Below, one piece after another: positions 48,612 through 59,784 of a stretch of DNA of 64,000 bases; within the stretch, counting starts at the first letter, position 1, and each line of letters begins with the position of its first letter. A program made the position numbers and the translations under genes. Source of the stretch: Siphonodentalium dalli (taxonomy: Eukaryota; Mollusca; Scaphopoda; Gadilida; Siphonodentaliidae). The DNA is taken from positions 154,874,875 through 154,938,874 of the forward strand of contig CP136062.1 of the NCBI GenBank assembly GCA_032622095.1, written 5' to 3'. The notes beneath the pieces were generated by a model, which was not told where the DNA came from, did not search any database, and worked only from the letters and a program-made list of their open reading frames with translations.

Positions 48612-49094
48612 GTGAGTATCAGGCCGTGACCACATGCATAGTTATTACGATGTCAATAGTTTAACTATCGTTAGCTATATAATCGAGCCATGTCAAGCGT
48701 TATTCGCATTGAGTCATGACACGCCGAAAGATAGGCTTCAATGCTGTGTCAGAATCCTATTATTTTGACATATTTTCTCATCGTTTCCACTAGATTATAC
48801 CATTACTCGATTGACATGTTGCTATTTCTGGGCATTTTATAGACTCATCATTGAATCCAGATACTCTGAGCGGGAATATAAATATCGTTTTGCTGCAATG
48901 TCGGGTCGTTTCAGATCGTATCCGGTTTGCTTTAAACATATTTTAATAATATAATCATATACAGATACTAGGGGATTGGAGAACAAGTTCTTAAAACTTA
49001 GATGGACCTCCGCTCCCCACAATACAGAATAAGTATAACAACAAATATAAACAGTATATTAAACAGAATAGGTTTGGCATGACGGATGCATGTA

Positions 49095-49445
49095 TGATGA
49101 TACCCACCCTGTTTGGTTGCAAATCAGGAACGATAACTCTATCCGAAGTACACGACCTACATTTTCAGCAGTGCTCCTGTTGGTGTTAGTCTAGACAGTT
49201 TGACCTATATTCTCCGCCCACGCATTGCATCATGGTCTATTTGTATACCGGTTGGGCATGTCCAAAAAATTTCAAAAACTCCCAAAACTTCCAAAATTTC
49301 AAAAACTTCAAAAACTTCAAAAATTTCAAAAATTTCAAAAATTTCAAAAATTTCAAAAATTTCAAAAAATTTCAAAAATTTCAAAAAATTTCAAAAATTT
49401 CAAAAATTTCAAAAAACTTTCAAAAAAATCAAATTTTCCCAAAAC
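49095..49445 (+). repeat. left terminal inverted repeat of the mini-Polinton
   Basis: 49095-49268 is unique sequence ending GGTTGGGCATGTCC. 49269-49445 is an array of 'aaaaatttc'/'aaaaacttc' units. Open frames of Lys/Phe or Asn/Phe through the array are shadows of it. Confidence 0.88.
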
Positions 49446-49581
49446 TTCAAAAATTAAACAAAATTCAGGATTTAGTCAAAAATATGGCTTGTTGCCATTC
49501 ATCGGAAAGCTCTGGGGGTACGGTGGTGAGCGAGGGAAAAATAACATGCCATGTGGTACATACTACAATTTATTATATTAA

Positions 49582-50020
49582 CTATTCACTGTCACTTTCG
49601 TCCGAATTGTCATCACTTTCGTCAGATGTGTCATTTGTTTCGTCCATGAACTTTTCTAGCAATGGTCTGTACTTTAATATTGACATTTTCACTGCATCAC
49701 GATCTGCAAAACCATTCTTCATATATTTGTCCACTTTATCCATGACACTGTTGTGCAGAGTCCCATTGCGCAGCCACATGTTCTTTATTATTGTCCAAGC
49801 ATAAACAATCATAAATAGCCTCATGCCTTCAGTTTTAAGATCTGTACTTTTAAGGTCCTTGTCAGCTTGTACGTTTGCCTCTTTTTCTGTCGAGCCATTT
49901 TCCATATACGTTTCCACGTTATCACTCCATGCTTCTTGTGCTTTATCTACTCTCATCACACAAACTTTTTAAGTATTCATCTTCATTCGATTTAATTTTC
50001 TTATTCTGACTATCATCCAT
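49582..50020 (-). pseudogene. acidic-tailed Polinton-associated ORF, frameshifted
   Basis: A frame opens with ATG at 50020 (Lys/Asp-rich start) and stops after about 24 codons. The adjacent frame from about 49959 to 49582 then continues for 125 codons and ends in an acidic tail (DETNDTSDESDDNSDES). The change of frame near 49955 looks like a single-base indel. A gene of similar position and character, downstream of the ATPase, is found in animal Polintons; its function is not known to me. The middle includes a hydrophobic stretch (LFMIVYAW) too short for a confident membrane segment. Confidence 0.55.
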
Positions 50021-50045
50021 GTCCTCAGTTAATTTTCGTTTTAAC

Positions 50046-51299
50046 TTATTTTCTTGGCACCAGTTTTTTTACGTGTTTCTGGACATCATGCTGATCTTCG
50101 AACAAAAGCCCGCAGTCATTGCAAGGGTACGACATGTCTTCTCGAATGCCTATGTTTTTATGGTTTTCTTTATTAATTTCATTGATCTCACCAGGTGTCC
50201 TTATGTCCTTAGTATAGCCATTATGTTGACCCTGGGGCACAATATAATTATATGTCATGCCCTCCCGTTGAGCAGGGATATATCTGTCATCATATTTCAT
50301 CTCATTTCGTTGATCCGGGCTATTGTTGTCATCACATTTCACCACATTCTGTTCATCTGGGTGCTCGCTGTCCTTATGGAGATTATATTTCATGCCATTC
50401 CATTCACCCATATGTTGGTTCGTGTCCTCTTTTAGCACATTCTGTCGCAGCCGTAATGTTTCCGGGGTTGCAGCTTTTAAATCCACCAGTAGGTAACCGT
50501 ACGGTTCACTCGTCGCTTCCGAAAACTCTCGCATCATACGTTGAGGGCATTCAGGATACATCTGTCTTGATAATGTTGAAATTAAACCCTTGTCAATTGG
50601 ATTATTGAACAATACCAAATATTGACAATTTCGTCGTTGCATCAGATCTTTGTTGTAGTAGAAATTCTGGTTCAAACTTATCAAAGATAAGTTCAAATGG
50701 TGACTTCCTTCGGAATGTAAATCATTAACTCTCTGGTCTTTTGATGAAGTTTGCATCAAGTCATCGAGTACAACTAGATTTTTATACTGGGGGTTGATAA
50801 GAGAATCCAAGTTTGCTGGTATTCCCCGTATAAAGTTGACCTGAGGGTGACGGTATACTTTATGTCATCATATAGGGGCTGCCAATATTTATAAAACCAT
50901 ATTATTCTGTCAGGTGCGGGTGATATTTTTGAGGCAGACTTTTGTAGCAAGGTTTTCACGAAGTACGTCTTCCCACTAGATGTCAGTCCACTTACACATG
51001 CCGTGAATGGATGCTTGAAAATAAAATCTTCTTGGACATTGGCCATTGGATCATCAAAGCTGGATGTTATGTCGCTTTGTTGCTGCTTCCCCTGCTGGTG
51101 TTGTAGTATCTGGTGTTGCTGTAATGGATGTTGTTGTGGCTGATTATGCTGCTGCCTGTTGCTGCTGCTGCTGTTTGTTGCTGCTGCTTGGTGCTGCTGC
51201 TGTGGGTGTTGGTTAACAAACTCAGTGTGCTTAGATTGTACATGTCTTATCAAGGTTCCGCACATACTCACTAGAGCAAAGTGAACACTGGTGCTTCAT
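50046..51299 (-). pseudogene. A32/FtsK-HerA-type packaging ATPase of Polinton origin, broken
   Basis: Reading leftward from ATG at 51299: a C2H2-type finger start (CSLC), a Gln/His-rich linker (about 51205-51080), then the ATPase with Walker A GLTSSGKT (50989-50966) and Walker B NLVVLDDLM (50780-50754). The sensor-like GSHHLNLSLISLNQNFY and QYLVLFNNPIDKG follow, then YGYLLVDLK. The C-terminus (about 50046-50120) has a second finger (CNDCG...H). The frame is interrupted at least twice: near 51255 inside the first finger and near 50860 between Walker A and Walker B. Order and motifs match the genome-packaging ATPase of Polintons/adintoviruses, which pumps DNA into a capsid. As it stands it cannot encode a full enzyme. 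Confidence 0.85.
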
Positions 51300-51465
51300 T
51301 TATACTTGACTAAAATGTCTCGGGGGTATATGGCTTTCCTTTATACAAATGTTCCTTATAACCTCAAATCTGTCCTGTATTGACGGCGGCGGCGTTTGCC
51401 GGCGGCGGCGGCGTTTGTTCCACCGGCTTTTCAATTGCCTTCGAAAATTTAGGTAAATTACTCAT
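51298..51465 (-). pseudogene. small Polinton ORF, frameshifted
   Basis: ATG at 51465 overlaps the stop of the preceding frame (ATGA). The first frame (Pro/Ala-rich, with TPPPPANAAA) ends after about 33 codons. A second frame picks up (RFEVIRNIC, PRHF) and stops at TAA directly before the ATG of the ATPase gene. The tight ATGA and TAAATG junctions suggest a compact viral-style gene cluster. GCC/GGC-rich codons form a short triplet repeat around 51383-51415. Function unknown. Confidence 0.5.
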
Positions 51466-51698
51466 ATTAGTTCAGTGAATATGTCGTTTGGAGTTTCCTT
51501 TTTAACTTTTCCAATGTTTGTCTTCTTCGCTCTTCCTCCTTTTATCTCTTTAACTTTTATCTTCTTAGCTCCGGGTTTCCTTATAAGTTTTTCAGGTTTC
51601 GCTTCAGTCTTGGGTAGGTCCTTCGAGTCATCGTAGGGTACATATTTATTAAGATCAAAGTCTTGGATGGTAATTTGACGTCTATAAAAATTACTACT
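51462..51698 (-). pseudogene. C-terminal fragment of a Lys-rich Polinton protein
   Basis: A 78-codon frame without a start codon reads FDLNKYVPYDDSKDLP and then a strongly basic tail (KKIKVKEIKGG, KVKKETPNDIF), overlapping the next gene by four bases. It starts within about 50 bp of the right terminal repeat, so it is probably the 3' end of a larger gene cut by the internal deletion. I cannot say which Polinton gene it derives from. Confidence 0.5.
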
Positions 51699-51739
51699 TC
51701 AGAGTACACTTTGAACTTTAGCCGGAATGGGGACTCCGT

Positions 51740-52018
51740 ACTATTATGGAAATTTTTGAAGTTTTTGAATTTTTTGGAATTTTTGAATTTTTTTTAAATT
51801 TTTTGAATTTTTGAAGTTTTTGAAATTTTTGAAGTTTTTGAAATTTTTTGGACATGCCCAACCGGTATACAAATATACCATGATGCAATGCGTGGGCGGA
51901 GAATATAGGTCAAACTGTCTAGACTAACACCAACAGGAGTACTGATGAAAATGTAGGTCGTGTACTTCGGATAGAGTTATCGTTCCTGATTTGCAACCAA
52001 ACAGGGTGGGTATCATCA
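51740..52018 (-). repeat. right terminal inverted repeat of the mini-Polinton
   Basis: It is the complement of the left repeat: the outer roughly 175 bp are nearly identical, the inner 51740-51850 is a 'gaaatttttg' array that is shorter and more irregular than on the left. Confidence 0.88.
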
Positions 52019-52617
52019 CATGTATACATACAATAACAATTGAATTTGAGTAACTATACTATTAGGTAATACTGGTGAGTGATAGTGTGGTGTGGGTACG
52101 AGTGGGGTGCAAGTTAACTATATAGGTCATGTGGTTCGTTAAGGGATGTTAATGGGGGTACATGTGTTAGGGGTGGCTAGCTATATAGCCGACAAGGGGT
52201 TGGTACGTGAACGTTATACTTAATGGTTTTTATGATGACTGAATTCAATCAGTACATATATATACGTATGTATACATAAATATACATATATACACAAGAA
52301 TACATATATAATGAATTTAGTTTATTGATTAATCACGAGAATCTGCCGGACGATTTAATAAATGTTAGGATTGCATCAAGGAGAACGAAATTATCGTTGT
52401 CGTTGAGCGTGATGTCACCAATCAAGAGAGCTTTGTGTGAATATATTTGAAATGATTTCATTGTATCCGTTCAGTTATTTCGGTTGACTACAAAGGACAG
52501 TGTATCAGGAATTGTTCAGTATCTTCCTTTGTGAATCCACAGGCACAGGATCGGTCATCGGCAATGAAGTTGCTCACTTTGTTGTGATTTAAATCGTATC
52601 CGGTGCAGTCCGAAGGC

Positions 52618-53018
52618 TTAACCCTTTACCCAACAGAACGGCCCTGTGCCAATGCATTCTCTTATATATGCGAGTCGACCATATGTCGCCTCGTATATAT
52701 AAGAGAATGCATTGGCTTAACACATATTAAAAATGATAAAATTGTCAAAGAATGTAGAAAAATATTATAAAAATTGTTAAAGAATGTAAGAAAAAATGGT
52801 AAAAAGTGTTAAAAAAAGATTTTGTTTAGGCCAATGCATTCTCTCATATATGCGAGGCGACCTATGGTCGACTCGCATATATAAGAGAATGCATGGTCAA
52901 TGACCCGGTTCCAATGATATCCATATTTGTATGGTGTTAGTGAGACAGACCGAAGATATTTTAGGCTGTTGAAGCTTTATTTGCGCGTTTTTGTCCGTTT
53001 TGTTGGGTAAAGGCTTAA
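52618..53018 (+). mobile_element. piggyBac-type MITE, family P, full copy
   Basis: TTAA at 52618-52621 and 53015-53018 flank CCCTTTACCCAACA...TGTTGGGTAAAGGC. Both mirror-image hairpins are present (about 52648-52716 and 52829-52896), the second with a damaged outer arm (ATGGTCAATG). It lies 600 bp from the mini-Polinton. Confidence 0.85.
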
Positions 53019-53746
53019 CTGACTATAATATAACATTTATTTGATAAATTTGCCTGAAAGCTGTTCAAAAATATCTCGATGAAGAGCGTTCTATTTTGCG
53101 TCTGCAACATTGAATCGCACTCACCAGACAGTCAAACAATGGGAATCTGGTTCTCTTATTCTTCGAAACAGATAACATAGAAACAACATTTGAGTACATT
53201 ACCCCTTGTATCGAAGCATTTACGAATCTGAGAACATGTATACTTGTCGTGATGAATGTGATTCTAGATTCTGGAAAACTATTCAGTTATGCAAACTCTG
53301 AATTTTTTTAATTTGTTTAATTTCAATAAAACCGTACATATGCATACAGTAATTGCGATAAATATGAAATACAAGTATACATGTGAAATTAATATTTACA
53401 AGTGATCAAGCAAATTACATACAAGAAACACAAATCAATTCTCGCCATTAACATCGGCATTTATTACCACGTATTCACCCTATACGATGCGACGGAGTCG
53501 GTAAGATAGGCCCCCTGCTTAGAAAATGGCTAAAACAGATAATCCTTAAAATATAGACATGTGGAACATATATATAGTTCAAGTATTTTGTAATCGTTTA
53601 ACAGACCTGTCTTAAATTAGTATTTGTAATGTTCTAACAATAGTAGATTTCTGTCCCAGTTCGTGGAAGTGAGAACAATATATATTTCTTATAATGATAT
53701 GCCATTAAATCTCTCTTGCTAAAATTATTATTTTATATATATATAA

Positions 53747-54319
53747 CTAGCCGATGAGCCCGATGTTGTCCGGGCTATTCAAAAACCAAATTTCCAAGTC
53801 GATAGCTCCACCCGTTTCCGATATCTGGTCTGCGCATGCGCGAAGCTGGCGTCGCACGGGCTCGGCGACCAGATAAAATTCGTATCCGGAGCAAGATACA
53901 TTCACATAGCAAATTTCAAGTCGATAGCTCCACCCGTTTCCGATATCTCGTCAGCGCATGCGCGAAGCTGGCGTCGCACGGGCTCGGCGACCCGATAAAA
54001 TTCGTATCCGGGGCAAGATACATTCACATACCAAATTTCAAGTCGATAGCTCCACCCGTTTCCGAGATCTCGTCTGCGCATGCGCGAAGCTGGTGTCGCA
54101 CGGGCTCGGCGACCCGATAAAATTCATATCCGGGGCAAGATACATTCACATAGCAAATTTCAAGTCGATAGCTCCACCCGTTTCCGAGATCTCGTCTGCG
54201 CATGCGCGAAGCGGGCGCCGCACGGGCTCGCCAATACGACAACGTTCACCGCCTGGTCAAACTACACACACGTACCAAGTTTCGTCCCGATCGGTCGAGA
54301 ATCGTAGATTTGTATTAAT

Positions 54320-54351
<32 letters not shown>

Positions 54352-54383
54352 TACAGACAGAGGTCTTCAAAATATATATGAGA
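53747..54383 (-). mobile_element. non-autonomous Helitron, H2 subfamily, inverted
   Basis: On the minus strand it starts TCTCATATATATTTTGAAG at 54383 and ends with a GCCCGGAC-type hairpin and CTAG at 53747. The body has four copies of the 122-bp unit (GATAGCTCCACCCGTTTCCG at 53801, 53923, 54045 and 54167), one more than H2. Because 122 is not divisible by 3, the staggered open frames across it are all shadows. Confidence 0.88.
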
Positions 54384-57059
54384 TTATCAGTTGATAAAGA
54401 GAGTTCATGGGCGATATAAATCCACTGGGCCTCAATCATATTGAAGTTTGGTTACCACCCCTCATTAAGTGGTTCTGCAAATTTGATATGCTGATGATCG
54501 GTCCTGCTGTATTGATATGATGATGGTAGGGCAAAATTATGTTGTTAAGAAATAGTACAGTTATTTCTTTCTGAAGTTATAATTTTCGCTTTGTTTTGCT
54601 AATCCTACCGATTTGTAAAACGCCAGTGCATATGTGAAACAGTTATAAAATAGTTTAATGACAGCTTCTATAATGTGCTGGCGAAACGACAGTTAAAGGC
54701 AGCTTGATTATGGTCGGTTTTCATCAACCAATCACGGCTATCACTAAAATATTTTACAATAGACATGTCCTCAATGTTTTATACACAGTGTGTGTTTACC
54801 TTCATTCGTACAGATTAGCCAAATGCTCGAAAACGACAAATTTAGAAAAAAAGCGGTACACAATCTTAACAGCATCAGTTTGCCCCATTCAGTAGGACTT
54901 TAAAAATATGCATCATAGCAGATTAGAAGGACCAATTAACCAGGGGTGGTTACGATATGGTAGCTCAGAAGACCATCGCTAAATTACTTTATTGAAGTTC
55001 AACGAAGAATTATTTGGAGACAAGAGTGTTAATGGAAAATATTAGATCGACGGGGGTTAATCGATGGGGCATATCTTGGCGATTGGCGATAGTAGTTCAC
55101 TGAGTGACAAGAGTTGATTGATATTGACTCGATTCAGCACGAGTTTCTCGAATGTTCTAAAGTGTGCTTGAACGCAACCCTCTCTCCCAAATTTAGTAAC
55201 GTAGATAATTATTCGATTATATTGGCTTTTGAAAAAGTTGATCATAAATACATATGAGAATATAGACTGCAAAAGTTCGTTTCATTGTATGATACATGTT
55301 TATAGTGTGACAGTTCTTTTGTGATTATATAGTGATACCAATATATATATTTATATATATATGATGTAACATGGTGTAACCAGGGAAGTATATTGTTTTT
55401 CTATTGGCGTTGTTTTCCGTTTATTTGGAAATACTGAGAAACTAATTGCAGTATGAAGGCGAAATCTCTAGCGAATGTGGGCATCTAATGGCTACTGAAA
55501 ATGAAGGTATCGCGAATTCGGCCAAATGCTTTTAAAGGGAGTTATCTCCATTTTACGATTATTTTTCTCTATTATTATTATTATACTGGGCAATTTTGCA
55601 ACCACTATTACTCGGAAAGTATGTGGAGTAGCACACTAAGAGTTTGTACGCATGTTGGGACTAACGATTTATAACTAATCGTCATATGCAGAATGTTGTC
55701 CTCGTTTTCCTCCTGGAGTTATCTCCCTTTATCTGAAAAAAATTCATTTAACTATCTCGGAAATTACGAGGAGCAGGGCATCCAAATGTGCACACGTGCA
55801 CACCTCGCTATGCCATACTGGCCACGGGCATCAGAACTTGTGTCCGCGGTTTCCCTGCATGCGGAGTTACCGCCCATAGATAGGCAAACCTCGAATTCAT
55901 TGTACTCAGCTGTCCTCTCGTATCATTCCAGATAGCTGAATTTGGTTTTCACAGTCGTCTTGGTCATTGTCTGTTCATTGCCAAAAACGAAAACTGGACA
56001 GGGTCGATCTCATATTTTTTACAATGAGGTTGGGGGGGGGGGGGGGGGGGGGGGCAAATGTTTTATTTTTTTTCTCGTTACGAAACTCGTCTATTTAGGT
56101 GCATGGCTTCACTGCGTAAAGCTGATCATATAATACGACAGCTCTTTGAAATCTGAGTAGAACTACAAGAGTTGTGGACCCTCAAACATTGTATTTTTGG
56201 GGCAATCGGCTTGTCGCTGTATCTCCTTTAAAACGGACACACATTGGAGATATTAACACACTTTTAAGCATCCAGAATAAATAGTGCTCGGTGTGTGCCA
56301 AATTGTGCCAGTGTCTGTTCAGTATTGTGGTTCTGGGGAGGAGTGTTTCATGGTGCAAAATTTTATTTAGTCTCCTAATCAGATGAAACTTGGAATATAA
56401 CATCTACTATACAATCTTATCACGAAAGTGAAAACATATCGTAAATCCGTTGGAAAAAGGCGGAGATTTTGCACCTCAAAATTTGAATTTGGTCCATATG
56501 CTTTCCGATAACCAAAGTGTTATTCGTCTCCGAATCAGATGAAATTTATAATATATTTATAATATATATAAAATCCATTGGAAAATTACGGAGTTACGGG
56601 CCCTCAATATTCGCATTTTGGGCCGGGGTTGACAATTTCCCAATCCCGTCACCAAATTTCGAGGCAGGGGTGGGGGTCACTTCCAAACACTTGAGATCAA
56701 CACACACATGTTAAGGACAACATATAACCCTGCTTCATATTTTCCTTTCTTAAACTACGATTCTTTCAGCTCATGAGTTTCCCCATTATTATAACGAACC
56801 AAAGTCGGACGCTTTGGATCGTATATAGACTATATGTGATTTTGTGACGTCACCAATTATTATCTAATACGACGCTGGTATTTTGAAGTTTTGCGAGCAC
56901 ATTGTCGCACAGTAGATCGGTGTGCTTAAAGCATTAATGAGAGTTACCGCCCATAGATAGGCAAACACCGTACACCGGGATGTGTAAACTGAGGGTTTTT
57001 TTTGTATCCAGGGCTATTATTTTTTTTTCGCATATTCCGAATGGGAAGAGTGATTCGGA
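54384..57059. other. intron sequence, no gene recognised
   Basis: Short frames only. 'gagttaccgcccatagataggcaaac' (given here as gagttaccgcccatag plus ataggcaaac) occurs at about 55864 and 56940. A run of about 23 G lies at 56032-56054. Confidence 0.4.
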
Positions 57060-58140
57060 CCCGAATATACCGTTTAAAAGTTTTTTCTAACTGGCCTTTC
57101 CGATATACGGGGAGCGGAAAAATTGCACCTATTTTTTTCGCCAAATCTAAACCGGCTAATTAAAGGACAAGGTAATGTCGTTGAAGGCACGTCGGCATAC
57201 TGTTGGTACACCCACAATATTTGACCGCTATACTCTAACAACAACTTGCCCAACGGAGAATGCGAGTCGGGGTGGGTTGAGACTTTTGGAAATTCGACCG
57301 AAAATCGTAAAGGGGCAAAATTCAAACATCGAGTTAAAAGTTTTTTGACGAGTGCATCTGATGGGTAGTGTTCACGCGCATCTAGAGTGCGATTTTCTAA
57401 TTTTCAGATGGAACGGTTACACGTGACAACGCTTTATAACATAAAGATGTATACTTAAGTAGTCTATCACTAACCTATTCTTAGCCCCAAATAAAAAACG
57501 GGCAAATGAACGAGCGAGTTTAATGCAGAACCATGTATACGTCTGTATACTGTAGGTACGCCTCCAAAATTTGACCGCTCTACTATAAATGCAACCTGCA
57601 CATGCAACAGAGAGCTTGCGTCGGGATGGATTCAGACTTGGCAAATTCCACCGAAAACAAATTGGGGAAAATTACTCCAAGCATTTTAACATTGAGATAA
57701 AAACTTGTGGACGTGGTTAGCAGTATCTACGTGCAACTTTAGTACGATTTTATTAAGTTATAGAGTGGACGGTTTTCTCCTGGTAGCGTGTACCGTTGTT
57801 AACGTGTGATATATATTACTCAAATTCGAACCCACTCTTCTTGACGCCAAATTCAAACGGGCTTATCAAGGAGCAAGGCTAATGCATGAGCAGGTACATC
57901 GATATATACCACAGGTACGCCTCCAAAGTTTCACCGCTCTAATATGAAAGCAACCTTTCCAACAGAGAGCGCGAGTTCGCCCCACGGAGGGTCGAGGCTT
58001 TTGGCAAATTCCAAACTCGTAAAATGGAAACAATGGAAAATTGCGAATACAGTGTTTTATATTACTGAACACTGCATGTTATTGGTAATATATTTGAACA
58101 ACATTAGTGCGATTTTCCAAGTTTTAGAGCGGACGGGTAG
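57060..58140. repeat. degenerate tandem repeat of about 350 bp, three units
   Basis: 'ggtac.cc.c.aa..tt.accgct' recurs at about 57205, 57554 and 57911, and 'gcgattttc.aa.tttt.aga' at about 57390, 57735 and 58107, in the same order each time. Phrases such as 'agagagc..gcg' and 'ttggcaaattcca' are also shared. The units are strongly diverged, so this is an old local amplification. Confidence 0.7.
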
Positions 58141-58496
58141 GCACAGCTAGCATTAATGATTGTGATAGAGTTAACTCTCGATCACAGTTAATTCTCTATT
58201 ACAGAGACGATAACGACTGTGTAGCGATGATAGTATTAATTAAGCGGTCTTTCCTCCGCCATTAAAACTTCTAACAAATTCTGAATCCGAAACTGAAAGA
58301 ATTATCCAATAAAATGCGAAATAACAGAGTTATGGTACATTAATATGCTTCATATCCTTTTGATATACATGTAGATTACGATATATATAATAAGACACGT
58401 CAAATTTCGTGACCGTTGAACAGGATTTGGGCGTTATGGCGAGGGGTTGTAATTAGCCCTAAAATGTACCATACCGAATAAAACGCCTGGCTGGGG

Positions 58497-58570
58497 TGAA
58501 CGGTGGCTAAGTTGGTCAGGACCATGATACATTAGACTGTCATTAACCATCCACGCTGGGTCGAACCAAA
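58497..58570 (+). ncRNA. tRNA-like sequence (SINE head or tRNA relic)
   Basis: GTGGCTAAGTTGGTCAGGAC resembles an A box and its D arm, and GGGTCGAACC about 40 bp later resembles a B box. A clean cloverleaf is not apparent and the acceptor stem is poor, so a functional tRNA is unlikely. Confidence 0.35.
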
Positions 58571-58860
58571 TGACAGAAACCTTTGGAATATATATCTTAT
58601 TTAGAAATGTCAATTCATGTCCGCCATCAAATCACAGAGCACCACTAATACATTCGCACGAAGAGGAACACACATATACACAGAACACACACATGGAATG
58701 CGATACTATGGAAGTATATCTGATTGCATGGAATCAGACCTCTAGTTCGTAGTTGTTATTCTTTAAATCAGTTATGTTTGTTCGAGTGCAACGAGTTAAA
58801 ACATAACACCACGTAGTCATTTTTGTATGGCAATCTGATTTTGCAGGAATAAAATGTGTT

Positions 58861-59692
58861 TAACCCTTTATATACTAAAGCACCATTGACGAGTAGTTAT
58901 CCCATAGGAAATGTGCAGATAATAAGTTTAACCCTCTCTATACTTAATCATCATTGACGAGTCGTTATCCCATAGGAAATGTTTAGATAATAAGTTTAAC
59001 CCTCTCTATACTAAATCATCATTGACGAGTAGTTATCCCATCGGGAATGTTCAGATAATAAGTTTAACCCTTTTTATACTAAATAGTCATTGACGAGTAG
59101 TTATCCCATAGGAAACGTTCAGAAAATAAGTTTAACCCTTTCTATACTAAAGCATCATTGACGAGTAGTTATCCCACAGGAAATGTTCAGCTAATAAGTT
59201 TAACCATTTCCATACTAAATCATCATTGACGAATAGTTATCCCATATGAACTGTTTTGATAATAATTTTAACCATTTGTATACTAAACCATCATTGACGA
59301 GTAGTTATCCCATATGGAATGTTCAGCTAATAAGTTTAATCCTTTCTATACTAAACCATCATTGACGAATAGTATCAAATAGTGACTGTTCAGATAATAC
59401 TATTAATCATCCCTATACTAAACTTTCATGACGAGTAGTTATCCCATAGAAATGTTTAGATAATAAGTTTAACCCTTTCTATACTAAAGCATCATTGATG
59501 AGTAGTTATCCCATAGGAAATGTTCAGAAAATAAGTTTAACCCTTTCTATACTAAAGCATCATTGACGAGTAGTTATCCCATATGAAATGTTCAGATAAT
59601 AAGTTTAACCCTTTCTATACTAAATCATCAATGACGAATAGATACTTTTTAACTGACTTGAACAATCCATTTAGTATAGAAAGGGTTGAAGC
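58861..59692. repeat. 68-bp minisatellite, about 12 units
   Basis: TAACCCTTTCTATACTAAAT-type starts occur at 58861, 58929, 58997, 59065 and 59133, exactly 68 bp apart, and continue to about 59640. Each unit includes 'cattgacgagtagttatccc' and 'gataataagtt'. The array ends with an inverted copy of the same motif (59669-59692), about 95 bp before the exon at 59785. Confidence 0.92.
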
Positions 59693-59784
59693 ATTTATCA
59701 GAAACAAAATTATTTTTACATTATGTATATGTAACAGGTTCAGATACGATCAATATTTAATTGTTATATACACAGGTTTCACAG

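Larger units (their letters stand above)
49095..52018 (-). mobile_element. miniature Polinton/Maverick with long TIRs and a 6-bp target duplication
   Basis: The element begins TGATGATACCCACCCTG and ends with its exact complement. CATGTA immediately precedes it (49089-49094) and immediately follows it (52019-52024), a 6-bp target-site duplication as made by Polinton integrases. The unique parts of the terminal repeats (about 175 bp) differ at only about three positions; inward of them both ends carry a roughly 10-bp 'caaaaatttc' array. All recognisable coding is on the minus strand: a basic protein tail, a small ORF, a packaging ATPase and an acidic-tailed protein. DNA polymerase B, integrase, protease and capsid genes are missing. 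Polintons are normally 15-20 kb, so this is an internal-deletion, non-autonomous form. Similar terminal repeats argue for a recent insertion. Confidence 0.85.

Noticed and set aside
49200-49804. Lys/Phe- and Asn/Phe-repeat proteins of 85-190 codons
   Set aside because: They are translations of the 'aaaaatttc' array in the Polinton TIR and are open in several frames.
50019-50608. + strand frames of 118-138 codons opposite the ATPase
   Set aside because: Antisense shadows of the minus-strand ATPase gene, without domains.
53836-54419. Overlapping frames beginning MREAGVARARRPDKI
   Set aside because: The same peptide appears in staggered frames because the 122-bp Helitron repeat shifts frame each unit; not protein coding.
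58497-58570. Functional tRNA gene
   Set aside because: A- and B-box-like stretches exist but no clean acceptor or anticodon stem; listed only as a SINE head or relic.
58861-59692. CRISPR-like array
   Set aside because: Units are repeated throughout their 68 bp with no unique spacers, and the context is eukaryotic; it is a minisatellite.
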